In this document: positions 10,801 through 21,016 of the stretch, one piece after another
Layout of the letters: the number at the start of each line of letters is the position of its first letter
How positions within the stretch are numbered: the first letter of the stretch is position 1
Source of the DNA: Amoebophrya sp. A120
Lineage: Eukaryota; Sar; Dinophyceae; Syndiniales; Amoebophryaceae
Direction: 5' to 3'
Length of the DNA stretch: 64,000 nt
NCBI GenBank assembly: GCA_905178155.1
Contig: CAJINV010000017.1
Location: forward strand, 240,722 to 304,721
Program-made: the position numbers and the translations under genes
Notes under the pieces: generated by a model
Told to the model about the DNA's origin: nothing
Seen by the model: only the letters and a program-made list of their open reading frames with translations
The model's database searches: none

Positions 10801-13681
10801 TGAGCAAAGGGGAACAGATTTTCGTGTGGTCAACCCTCACGCAAATTTACGTCAAGCTCTCTTGCGAACGCGAATGATGCCCCGACCTGAGCGCTCATCA
10901 ATGATCTTGAGTCACTGATTAGATCACGATCGTGTTTCGGAATGAAAAGCTGAATGCATATGAGGTGGATAATGCAAATAATGGCTAGTGGTATAATTAC
11001 AAAATGTGGCGCAAGGGCAGGGTATAATTACAAAGCTCCGCAAAGTTTTCTTCGAGCGCCACCTTGGTAAGGTACTTACAGCTAGTACTGCTACTAGGAT
11101 GCCATCCTAGTAGCAGTACGTAGTAGCTGTAAAAAGTACCTTACCAAGGCTCACTCAAAAATCTGGTCGTGGTGCTTAACAAGACCAGGGTTTCCTGGAA
11201 CAACCGGCGAAGATCAGAAATTTCCTTGGCCACGAAAGCATCTTTAGGGAAGAAGTGCCCTTGCGGTTCACTTTACAAGAACGGTGCTGCTTCTACGCAA
11301 GTAGCGGAGGAGGTCGCGAAAAATTTGTATAGATTCCTATTCTTGGAACTGCTCACTGAAGAAAGAAAATGGAAGAGGAAGGTTTTTACTGTTGACAGTT
11401 AGCGTTAGGAAACTTCCGCTTGATTGTGGACCGATGCAAATCGATCACATTCAGTTCGGATCGCTAAATAATTTTTGCGGTCGTGGCAGAAGAGAGTAGC
11501 TACACTATAAATAATCCGAGATCTCTGCTAATTCGACTCCGAACACGATCAACAATATACCACTGGGCAGTTCGAAGACAAGCACACAAGCGAGGCCTTC
11601 TTCGCAGGGAGGCTCACAACACCAGGGAGCGAGCTTGGTCCCGCGTGTCCTCGTGGAAAAGCTGCAACTGCTATTCGGGCGAGCTGCTGAATGGGTGCGC
11701 GACATGGCGCGCCCCAGTGCCTGGTCAGGGCCTGACTACGGCGCGGGGGATCGCAGACACAGCGCGGGGCCCTGCCGAGTAAGTTAGCCCCCCGCGGCGC
11801 CAATAGGGCAGGCGGGGCAAAACAAGGGGCGGGCGAAGGCGGGCGCCGCCAGGCCGGCAAGCCCCGAGCAGGGAGGTAGACGCCCGAAAAGCCCGCGGAG
11901 CGCGGCAAGGAGGGCCAACAGCGTGTGGAAAAAGCTGTGTGGAAAAAGCTGTTGGAATACAAAAAACACAGCAAGAACATCGAGCTGGCGGTGGTGGAGA
12001 CGCAGAAGGAGGAGCAGAAGAAATTTGACCAGTACCTGCTGGAACACAAAACGGTCTTCGACAGCGAGAAAGAAAAGCTGAAAAAACACCACTACGACGA
12101 AAAGCTGAACTTGAAAAACAAGCACGCGGAATCGCTGCGCGACCACGCATCGGAAATCGCGCAGGACTTTCAGGAAAAGCACGTGATGCTCTCCGAAGAG
12201 TTTCAACGGGGCATGCACGAGAATATGCAATGATGAAATGAATCAGATTTATAGTTTCGCGCCGTCGCCGTCGGATTCATTTTTTTTTTTTGTCATTCTG
12301 AATAAAATCGTGGAATTTGAAAAAGCTTTGAGAGAAGATGATCTCGTGCTTGGCGTTTTTTGCATCCCGACACCGACGCGTTCTCAAAACTAGATTCATT
12401 TCACCTGCATATGGCTGCGTGGTGAATTTGAGGAGAAGCTGGCAGCGCAATTTGAGGACTTCGAACAAAAGAAAAAGGACGAGGTACTAACAAGCGTACA
12501 GATGCAGTTTGGAACTTGGCCTTCTTGGAATTGAAATGGTCTTGCTGCTGTAAAAACAGAAAGGCTTTGATTTAGTCCTTTTGTGTCTGAGAAACATGCA
12601 CTCAATCAAGCAAGAAAAAGGAAATCGATCCATTCACATTCTAGGATTAAACAAGCACTGAATGACCATTCTCACGATCCTCAGCTCCATTTTCTCAACA
12701 TCACACATCAAACAGTCCTCCCGTCACGATCGCGAGCTGGTTGCGAAAAACCACGAGATTTCGCAGCTGAAACTCAAACACGAGGACGAGCGGAAGCATT
12801 TGCAGAAAAACCAGAAGAAGCTAGAAGCGGAGATTGCGAGTTTGCAACGGCAACTGTCGGAGAAGGACGGTTTCCTGCAGGAGTCCGAAAAGATCCTCAC
12901 TTTGGTGAAGGACGCGGTGGGAGGAGCAGGTCGGGATATGATTACCGCACATAGAAATACTTCGAGCGGTGCTCCTGTGGTCGCGAATTTTTATTCTGAA
13001 CGTGAAGGAGCTAGCGCAACTCATGCGAGCAGTACAACCACACCGTTGGCACCTGCTTCTTCATCTTCCACACCTCTGACGACCAACCACGACCGATCCG
13101 CCGGAGCCACGGGTGCGGGGCAAAACAGCAGTCATGCTTCGGCCGCGTTGACGTACTGCCAGAACGCATTGCACGAGATGCTGTTTACCATCGACCCCAG
13201 GTATCTCGGCCGGAGCGCACCAGCAGAAAATGAAAATGCTACCAATGAACTGGGTAACGGTAACGGAGCTCCAGTGAATCGCGACGCTTCATCAACTTTA
13301 TCTGACCAGCAGCAGCAAAAGAGAAATTTAACGCCGCAGGGAGCTGCAGTTCTGCCGGCGCCTAAGGGAGGAGGTGCTAGCAGTTTACTCCACGAGGAGT
13401 CCTCTCACTACCGCTTGGACAGGCAGGAAGATGTCGAAAACGAAGATTTTCGTACCATGTCGCCGCGCTGGATGCCGAAGAAGGGCCAGGTTGTGGTTGG
13501 ACGCCACGTGTTGAATCGAGTGAAAAACAACGTAGTTGATGTTCCCAACAAAAAAACTCGTGCTTGTTCCGGAACAAGTAGTAACAGCAGTAGTGCGAAA
13601 GAATATTCGCAAAGCGACGTTGCTCTCGCGGATGACACCACGCCGGTAGAAGAAGCTGCTGCGGAGGAGCACCAGCACTAG
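7862..13681 (+). CDS. coiled-coil protein, five exons, 922 residues
   Basis: Exons: 7862-8984, 9235-9595, 11972-12223, 12417-12483 and 12716-13681; together 2,769 nt, exactly 923 codons. Introns 1, 2 and 4 start with GT and end with AG; intron 3 is a diverged introner. The first ~400 residues are low-complexity, rich in Ser, Gln, His and Ala. Residues ~425-665 form a long charged coiled coil (HAIETLQQENTRLRWK; EEQKKFDQYLLEHKTVF; LKHEDERKHLQKNQKKLEAE). The C-terminus is again Ser/Thr-rich. No enzyme motif is seen; a structural or cytoskeletal role is possible but unproven. Exons 2-5 were joined by reading phase and by continuous coiled-coil character. Exon 2 and exon 3 are separated by a 2.4-kb repeat-filled intron with exon-end duplications. 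Confidence 0.7.
9548..9595 (+). repeat. exon-end direct repeat, copy 1
   Basis: The last ~48 nt of exon 2 (coding SVWKKLLEYKKH) end in CACAG, followed by GTGCTT, a usable donor. The same sequence recurs at 10654-10701 and, in shortened form, at 11936-11971. Copies 1 and 2 differ at one base in this stretch. Confidence 0.9.
9700..10145. repeat. array of about ten imperfect palindromes centred on CAGCTG
   Basis: Palindromes of the form GCTTTTTTTCAGCTGGAAAA occur near 9712, 9858, 9890, 9929, 9961, 9990, 10021, 10053, 10085 and 10130. From 9858 on the spacing is mostly 29-32 bp (one step of 39). The linker approaches AAGCGCAAGGGCGCAA. Two more lie at 10439 and 10476. Confidence 0.8.
10149..10350 (+). 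repeat. 11-bp minisatellite, consensus TCTCAACTCGA
   Basis: About 18 imperfect units of 11 bp in tandem. Since 11 is not a multiple of 3 the array reads open in one frame, giving a false Ser/Arg/Leu-rich peptide. Inverted units (GAGTTGAGACCG) lie at about 9763-9822, on the other side of the palindrome array. Confidence 0.85.
10654..10701 (+). repeat. exon-end direct repeat, copy 2
   Basis: Copy of the end of exon 2 inside the intron, again ending CACAG and followed by GTGTAG, so it keeps both a possible acceptor and a possible donor. Confidence 0.9.
11062..11149. repeat. 88-bp foldback (hairpin) element
   Basis: The outer arms CCTTGGTAAGGTACTT (11062-11077) and their exact complement (11134-11149) flank inner arms TACTGCTACTAGGAT (11086-11100) and their exact complement (11104-11118), leaving a 3-base loop. 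It looks like a small foldback or MITE-like insertion. Confidence 0.85.
11640..11930. repeat. GC-rich block inside the intron
   Basis: A GC-rich stretch in otherwise AT-rich intron sequence, similar in composition to the Helitron at the left. It could be a fragment of a GC-rich mobile element. No coding motif was recognised. Confidence 0.35.
11936..11971 (+). repeat. exon-end direct repeat, copy 3 at the acceptor
   Basis: TGTGTGGAAAAAGCTGTTGG and the following bases to CACAG match the end of exon 2 and lead straight into exon 3. The first part is itself duplicated locally (GTGTGGAAAAAGCT twice, 11922-11950). Confidence 0.9.
12224..12411. mobile_element. introner (diverged, singleton)
   Basis: Ends TATGCAATGATGAAATGAATC and the inverted TATGCAGGTGAAATGAATC face each other. 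No target duplication remains (GAGAA against TGGCT). Removing the element plus 5 bp keeps the coiled-coil frame. Confidence 0.65.
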
Positions 13682-14816
13682 GCGGAGCCGAGAAGTTGTG
13701 CTTCCGGTTTCGGTCCCGCTGCAGCACCGTCGTGGTACTAGAAGCACAAGAAGAACGAACAACTACACTGTCGTGTGTAGCAGGCTGCAAAGTTGTGCTG
13801 GCACTGAATCAAGTACTACAACTCTAAGCATACTACCTCGTAGTGTTCGTTCTGTCGAAAGTAATTCACTCTTCTTCAAAACAAAAAACTCATCTAATTT
13901 AGGTTTCAGTTTCAAAATTATTTTTATCATGCCTACAACCTAGTTGCTGCTTGTGAATAGTCTTAGTCTCCATAACATTACGCACACTATCACTCTTCTT
14001 GTGTTTCATCTCTACCAATTTCCGTCTTCCAGACCAGTCATTGAATGTTGTCTTGCCCTGGAGTTGCCGGACACTGTACAAAAAACAAAGAACGCAGTAG
14101 TAGAAGCCGTTTTCGCTATTGATATTTCACAGCGAGCGACCGACACAGACTTGCTTCACATAGCTCGTCTTGTGCGCAGCGAAGACAGGAGCCACCGCAG
14201 ACTTGCTTCATCCTGTTCGCCCCTCGTCTTGTGCGTCCTGAAGCTGTAGCTGAGAGCTTTCACGTCGGAGGAGAAAACGAAAAGCGTGCAGCTTGACTAG
14301 CGTTGCTCAGAGCACGCACGTGAGTGACTGATCGAGTGAGCTTATACTAAGCGGTCTGATGTTTGTGTTTGAGAGGCGCGGATAAGTAGGGTCGGTCTGT
14401 CTACCGACTCATTAACCGGAGGAGCGAGTGCGAGAAGCAGATGTCAGTGTCACGCTACTGGTATTGGGGTCGTGCTGCAAAGAAATACAAATGGGTGGAG
14501 GCTAAGTTGAGAGGAGGCTGAAGTGGCTCTACCGCCAATCGGCAAGGCTGAAATGAGCACAAATGAGCGATGTAGATCGCGAGTCACTTCTACTTGCGTT
14601 GCCTGCATATAACAAATTGTTTCTGTTTGGTCGTGGGGATCGACAGCAAAGCTGAGAAACATAAATATGCCACGCACCACCATCGCAGTTAGTTTCAACA
14701 CTCTGCTGCGGTCGTCCTGTATCCAAAAAATATCTGTCTACTATGCAAACAAGAACACAGATTTACATCAAATTGATACTTACGCTTACCGCAAAACACG
14801 ATAGCACATCGTGAAC
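13682..14816. other. intergenic
   Basis: No gene recognised. A short imperfect direct repeat (CAGACTTGCTTCA ... CTCGTCTTGTGCG) occurs at about 14145-14180 and 14196-14236. The sequence near 14700-14816 is the presumed 5' region of the next gene. Confidence 0.5.
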
Positions 14817-17800
14817 ATGAAGTGGTTCCTCCGCACTTGTTGCATAAAGCCGGTCCACCGAGCCGTGACGCAACCCTTAAAGCATCCCAGGCACCTGATT
14901 TTCCTGTTTTCTCTCTATTTCGCACTGTTGAATGCCGAGCTGTACCTGGGCCAAAGCTACTTCTCCAGCTTGTCCATTGTGCCGCCGCAAAACTTCACCT
15001 GGTTCTGGACCGAGGACGTCGGGGAGTCGCTGAATTTGCAGATCATCATCGCCACCACGATCTTCTACACTCTCTTCTACATCTTTGCCATTGCGGGGAT
15101 CCTCTGGTGCAGTTACTGCATGGCACTGTATCTGCTACTCAGAGTCTTGGTGAAGTGCGGGGGCGGTTCTGGGTCTGGTCGGCGCGGGCAAGAACGACTG
15201 AGGCACAAATATCTTAGAGGGAACAAGACTACCAGCAGCTGCGACCCTTCTGACGAAAATTTTTCATCATCTGGTCGCGAAAATACTTCCAGCTTGTACA
15301 GCAACAGTAGCGGTTTATTTCCCCTTCAACAAGAGCAACAGTTGAGGCAAAGGGAGTTACAACAACTTCCTACTTCTGGTAGTTCTAGTACGGCGACTGC
15401 TGCAGCTTCCAACGGCATGATTAATTACACAGATGGAAAGAACGAAAATTGCAGCCCATTGGAATTACAGCAAACTACGACCTCGTCATTGTCCACAATT
15501 ACCCGGTTGCAACAGCATCTCAACAAGCAGATTGCGGCTTTGCTCCACCGAGCCAACGCACAGACCCTGACCAAGTTTTTCTTCCCTCTGTTCGCACTCC
15601 TCGCCGTTTGCGCCATTTCGGTGGTTGCGCGGAGCAGTTGGGAGCTCTCAAACTGGTTGGCGGAGGGAGATATTGAGATGAAGGTGCTGCAGTATCCCGT
15701 GCAAATACCCGTGAGCAACCACAATTCGCCGGGAACTACAACTTCCTCCGCCTACAGTAGCATAGCTGCGAATGCCTACAGCGGCGCGACGAGGAGCGCT
15801 GGTTCGAACGAAAATCAATCGAATTATGTCGACACCAGCAGAAGTAGTGCTTCAAACACGAACACTTACCGCACTGAGCAGCGCACCACGATCGAGCTTT
15901 ACCAGCAAGCCGGAGTTTTGGGAGAAGATGGCGAGGAAAACTCTTCTGCCGGCGGCGAACGACGAGTAACAATTTCGCACGCACTGGTTTCTCCCCACGG
16001 CATCAGAAAAGCCTACGGAAGTCGTTACATGCCCTCGAGCTTCTTTCTCCCGTTTGCGGTGTACGAAGGCGGAGGTGATGGAGAGCAGAACTTTTTCTTG
16101 CGCTTGGGAATGGTTTTATGGAAGGCAATCGTAGAATTTCTGCTTCCGTCTCTGATCCACCTCGTTTTCCCGTTGGTCCTTTTCCTGAAAGCGCGCCTGC
16201 AGTGGTCGCAGATGCAGGTTTTGAACTTTTGCGACGGAACAAATAAGGGCAGCTGTTTGTCTGCGTTTTCTGCTGTAGAGGATGGCTCTTACAGCGGCCG
16301 GGGAGACGAGGGTGAGGAGAAGCTGCTGAACAATCAGTCCGCGACCCGGGTGACAGCACGCCCTGGTGGAGAGGCGGCCTACGACTACACCGGTGATGAA
16401 GATACTATCGAGTCTGGGGGAGGTGGGGGAGGCCATAATCCTGCTCTATCGGTCCGGGAGATGAGGGTCATGCAGTCGGATTTAGAACTCAACCAGGTCG
16501 TGGCGATCGACGATCGTTTTTTATGTCGGGACAACAGACAACAGGAGTACCACAGAGGACTGGAGCAAGCATCATACTTTCGAGGCGAAGATCCGTCGAG
16601 AGCAAATGGCCGATCGCTTGATATTAACGAAGACGCGGGTCCTCGTCCGACGTGGCGCAGGTACCTTCAACGTCTGCGAGCCTACGCGGCACTTGCGCGA
16701 AGATCTGTTTCGGTTTTGCTGGCGCCTTTTTTCCGACTCACGGAAATTGTTGTTTCGAGACACGGGAACAGAATCCGGCTGGGATTGCTCCACGCGACCA
16801 CCATTTTGAATGACTTTGATCTGCAGGAGCTGATGCGCGAAAACACAGCCACGTTCTGTGCCATGCTGAATTCAAATGATTTTCAGCTGCTAGAGGGGAG
16901 GAACTTCTCCAAGGATAGCTGCGCAGGGGCAGGTCCAAGTGGGGATGAGAGGGGCAATACCAATGAACGGGCGCTCGTGAATGCTGACAGCGCGCCGAAT
17001 TCTGCCGGAGTAGGTGGACTTGTTCCACCGCATTCGGCTCCTAATGCAACTCCTGGCAGAAGTGCCAGTGGTTTGACCCTGATTACCGACACGGACCGCA
17101 GTCACGGACAGTCGCAACCATCAACATCTTCGTCCGCCACTGGAGCAATGTACAATCAGACCGCGATGGCGCGCCGGAGCATCAGCTCGCCAACGTCTCC
17201 CGGTCGACCACGGATGGAAAACCTGCATTCGCCGGGCTTGCTCGGCACCAGTCCGGATGTTGAGCAGTCCTTGCAGCTTCTCGCACCCGAAAGCGCGTCG
17301 ACTTCGCCGTCCGCGTATGCACTGCAAAAGTATATATCGTAATCGTACTACTATTCCAAATCGCATTCCAAATTTTCTTTTTCTGGCGAACGAAAATCCT
17401 GCAACTTGTCACGTTAGATCATTCAGGTCGAAAAATGGACCTGTCACGCACGACTGCGACTAGTACGGATGCGATACTTTTGTAGAGGATACCGTGGCGA
17501 GGGCGAACGGCACTCGGACACTCTCTAACGTGGTGTCAGGAGGCGCCAGCGCAACTGCCACTAGTGCAACAGGAGGATTGGAGGTTTTGAACAATCAGGC
17601 TGATGTTGCTATTGACATACTCCTTTCAACCGACGATGCACGAAGATCCAACTCCGCCGGGGCGCACACTACCCCATCCGGTGCCGCAGGAGTTTCAGAC
17701 AGCAGCGCGATGATCACCCTCTTGTCCACCCCAGTCGGCAAGTTCACGGTGTGCAAGCGAAAGCTGAAAAAGATCCTCCGTGCGCTGCTGCTGGGTTACC

Positions 17801-20442
17801 TTTTTGTCGGTATCCTGCTTTTCATCGTTGGCCGCGTCGCGCTCTACCCCTTGGCGTTCGACCGAATTCACTTCGTTCCCCGGCAAACTTATGAATTGCA
17901 AAAGTATCGTACTCCTACTCGTATAAATGCATTACAAATTTCCTCAGCGTGAGAGATAAAATTTCTAATGCTGATTTACCCTTCTAAGAGAAGGATTTGC
18001 AATGCATGATTGCAATACGAGTACGATACTTTTGCACAGGATAAAACTGCTTTCTTGTTGATGAACTCGCCAGATTACAAGTGGCGCACAATCTATCGCA
18101 AGGAAAAAGAAAAACTGTTTCACAGTGAACTTGTGATGCAGAGAATGGAGCACAGAACGATTTGTCTTGCTACACCTGCAAGATGTTGGATTTTTTAGCG
18201 TGTTTTCCCTTGGGAAGCGCACATGGCAAATTTTCTGTGTCATGTGTAACAAACTTGTGATGCAGATCTTGCAAGATCATCACAGTGAAGCACTTTTTTC
18301 GTGGGATACAATCGCCAGGCGGTATCTGGGCTTGCCGATCGTAGAGCCTGAACAGGAGCAGGTCGGAAGTGCAACAGGAGCATCTTCGAGTGGTGGAATA
18401 GTAGAAGAACAAAGTGCACTAAGAAGTAGTCACGACACGATGTTGGCCAGTGAAAACAGCAATGGAATGAACAATGATCTCGCAGCCTACTCCTGCGACA
18501 GAGTTGTCCTCCGCACTGGAGGCAGCACAGGACGTCCCGCTGATCTTCCCACCGTTGAACAGGCGCTGTCTCCTGGAGCTTCCGTTTCGTGCAAATTTTC
18601 CAAGGCTACCAGTCGAAAATCGGCCCGGGCCCCTCCCGCGGCTTACTTTTTCTTCCACGGCAACGGCGCAGGAATTTCGCACTCATTCAACGACGCATTT
18701 CAGGTGGCAAATCGCATTCTGCTGAACGAGGAACCAATGCAACGAGGTGTGCACGACCGATCCTCAGCCACCAGAACAAGCGCGACCCCCTCCTCGTCTG
18801 TGACCACCTTTCTCCACACGTATCCGGGCTACCGGGCCAACATCGGCGACACCGAGCATATGAGATTGCGCAAATTCAGCTCTATTTCCCGCCCTCATTG
18901 GTCATACAAAGTTCCAAATTTACTGGTTGACGTTTTCCGCCACTGCATGCGATGAAGTTCGGGGACGACCACGCCAAACAGCACTACACTCTGCGTGTGC
19001 ATTTGTCAAGCAGAAGCTGCAGTGGTCTACTTACTTACTTCTCACTGTTGCGGTTGCTTCCGTTACTGTACACGCCATGCAAAGACGGGGGAGATCGAGC
19101 TGTGCACTCGGATAGGCCACGTTATGAGCCCAGTGCATGTGCAGGAGAGGGCCGCGGCGCTGCTAGCGGAGGGAATCATGCAGACAGTGGATGGCGCCGC
19201 TGGTACAAACGAACGAAGAGAAACACACGACCCGTTATCATTGCCAAAAATCATCGTCCATGGGGTTTCCCTTGGCTGCATGGTATTGACCGGCGCCTTG
19301 AATTTGTTGAGTGACGTAATTGTCTCCAAAATTACCCACGTCGTCCTGGAAGCGTGTTTCGATTCAAGCTATAACATCTTCTTGCGCAAAACGCATTTCT
19401 TCACCTATCCGTTTGCGCCTTTCTTTTTCCCCGCACGGCATGGGCCCGAGATATGCATTGCACACAAATCGCACTGGTATCTTTATCTATACATCGCATC
19501 ACAAATCAAAAATGCAGTTTGTCATTCTGGATCAGGTGGAAAGTAAACTCATACTGCATGAAGTGGCTGCAATTTATAGATACCAACATACGAGTGCGAT
19601 ACTTTTGCACAGGATAAGAGAGCACCATCGACAATCTTGCGAGGTTTGTGGGGCAAAACGCGGAGAAGTTTCAACAACTTCCTCAGGAGCAGATATGAGA
19701 GTGCACAATTCCACCTCGTTGTTCAAAACACGACCAACTCGATTCTGTATCTCTGCCTCTTTGCCGTTGGTATGCACAAGGACAGGCTCTCAAACAGACC
19801 TGTCATCCTGTGTGACGTAAAATTTGGCATGCAGAAGACCCTGCACTCTTGATGCCGGCGCCGCTTGTATTGCTGCGGATCATGCCCTTCAAGAAATGAG
19901 AGAGAGGGGGAGCTTTGTGCGCTGTCATACGAGATGAAGGAGAACATGGTGAGCAATCTGGATGCTGTTGAGCTTCAGGGCGGTGGTCGAACAAGTTCCC
20001 AAGAAAGCACACAACGTCGAAAAATGCGCATAAAAATCATTGAGAAGGAACTTGACGAAGTGGTGTATGCGGACATGTCCAGTGACATTGCGGCGGCTGT
20101 GACATCGGTTTTGACGGAAAAGCAAATCTCGTATAATGAACCCATTTTGTTGGTCCAAAGGCACGGGAGCCACAACCAACTAATTGTCAACCTGGACGAT
20201 GTACCAACTACAAAAGTATCGTACTCGTACACGTACAAAATTGCATTTTCCAGGATGATATATAGCCTGGCAACTGTCCTTACCTTTTGCTTTTTCGGCA
20301 TGACTATTCATAAAACGAAATTCATTTTATTTGTTGTTTGTTTTGGAAATTTGTCATGGAATTTGCACTCCTACGATACTTTTGAAATGCATACGGTGAC
20401 AACGAAGACTTTCTGACCTTCAAACAATTTCTGCTGAAATGA
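14817..20442 (+). CDS. multi-pass membrane protein with C-terminal alpha/beta hydrolase, 1,398 residues
   Basis: Exons: 14817-17315, 17497-17889, 18049-18093, 18314-18858, 19120-19451, 19622-19693, 19935-20201, 20399-20442; total 4,197 nt, a whole number of codons. All seven introns are introners. Hydrophobic segments lie near residues 27-43, 76-113, 251-271, 437-462 and 932-952. The hydrolase resembles the BEM46/ABHD13 group: FFFHGNGAGISHSF (oxyanion region, ~1088), TYPGYRANIGD, nucleophile elbow VHGVSLGC with Ser ~1211, ELDEVV as the likely acid loop, and HGSHNQL with His ~1374. Acyl-ester or thioester hydrolysis at a membrane is likely; the substrate is unknown. The long N-terminal region is Ser/Asn/Gly-rich between helices and not recognised. 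ATG 14817 is the first Met of the frame; an in-frame GTG lies 6 bp upstream. Confidence 0.8.
17316..17491 (-). mobile_element. introner, GTATCGTAC family, reverse
   Basis: Left end TATGCACTGCAAAAGTAT, right end CGATACTTTTGTAGAGGATA. Flanks CCGCG and CCGTG match at 4 of 5. Excision joins SPSA to ARANG in phase. Confidence 0.85.
17890..18043 (-). mobile_element. introner, GTATCGTAC family, reverse
   Basis: Left end TATGAATTGCAAAAGTATCG, right end GATACTTTTGCACAGGATA. Exact 5-bp duplication AAACT on both sides. The interior contains GCATTACAAAT. Confidence 0.93.
18094..18308. mobile_element. introner, AAAAAAGTGTTAC family (diverged)
   Basis: Left end TATCGCAAGGAAAAAG, right end CACTTTTTTCGTGGGATA, exact duplication CAATC. 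Excision joins WRTI to ARRYLG. Only a 45-nt exon separates it from the previous introner. Confidence 0.9.
18859..19114. mobile_element. introner (diverged)
   Basis: Left end TATGAGATTGCGCA..., right end TGCACTCGGATA, with inner AGCTCTATTTCCC opposed by its near complement. Flanks GAGCA and GGCCA match at 3 of 5. Excision gives GDTEHVMSPVHVQERAA in frame. Confidence 0.75.
19452..19616 (-). mobile_element. introner, GTATCGTAC family, reverse
   Basis: Left end TATGCATTGCACACAAATCG is worn; right end GCGATACTTTTGCACAGGATA is intact. Flanks CGAGA and AGAGA match at 4 of 5. Phase is kept. Confidence 0.85.
19694..19929. mobile_element. introner (diverged)
   Basis: Left end TATGAGAGTGCACAATTCC, right end inverted TATGACAGCGCACAAAGC. 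Flanks GCAGA and CGAGA match at 3 of 5. Excision joins PQEQ to MKENMVSN. Confidence 0.75.
20202..20393 (+). mobile_element. introner, GTATCGTAC family
   Basis: Left end TACCAACTACAAAAGTATCG, right end CGATACTTTTGAAATGCATA. Flanks CGATG and CGGTG match at 4 of 5. Excision gives the final exon DNEDFLTFKQFLLK and the stop. Confidence 0.87.
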
Positions 20443-21016
20443 AAGTGTAAGTGATACTGATAACCCCGCATTTCATATATCAACAACCGTAGAAATGCCA
20501 CAATTTCATCTTACCGCTATGGTGCGTAGTTACTCGGCACAAAAAAAACAATGTGTTGATGTTGTTCGTGTCCGAGTCCAGCGACCAAGATGAAGATCAA
20601 GATACAACGCCACGACAGGACTTTGACTACTTTCTCCTGAGCCGAAGTTTTTTGATGATTTTTTTTCTGTGGAATGCAAACAACAAAAATACAAGAAGGA
20701 CCACCACATTGAGACGTTGTGCAGTAGTAGTTGCCGTAATCTGGGCCTGTTCTGAAAGGAAAACGCAAACGATCCATATTGAGTCCAGTTTTGAAACTGC
20801 CTCTTTCATCTAGCGTAGTCAAAAAATCCAAAAAGGCTATCAAGGATGGGATCACGACCAAGATTAGACATACAACCAACATTGCGAGTAGTCCGACTGT
20901 TGATGTCGATCGGATCCTTCTGTCATTCAGTTTCAGGCTAAGTAGTCTTATTTTTTGGAATCTTTATCTTTCATCGGCGCTCCTGATTGTACATCAGTTT
21001 CAAGTTGTTGTAGAAT
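20443..21016. other. intergenic
   Basis: AT-rich, with no supported gene. Short open frames on both strands lack recognisable motifs. Confidence 0.5.

Larger units (their letters stand above)
9596..11971 (+). other. 2.4-kb repeat-filled intron flanked by exon duplications
   Basis: This intron begins GTGCTT and ends CACAG, so GT-AG splicing fits, and phase is kept (CAC AG|C AAG). The sequence just left of the donor is repeated just left of the acceptor and once in the middle. Inside lie an array of CAGCTG-centred palindromes, an 11-bp minisatellite with inverted partners, an 88-bp foldback and a GC-rich block. An open frame at 11169-11402 containing CPCGSLYKNG has no supported context. Confidence 0.7.

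Noticed and set aside
11169-11402. Possible SEC-C-like zinc motif (CPCGSLYKNG)
   Set aside because: It lies inside an intron, lacks the second Cys/His pair and has no neighbouring coding support.
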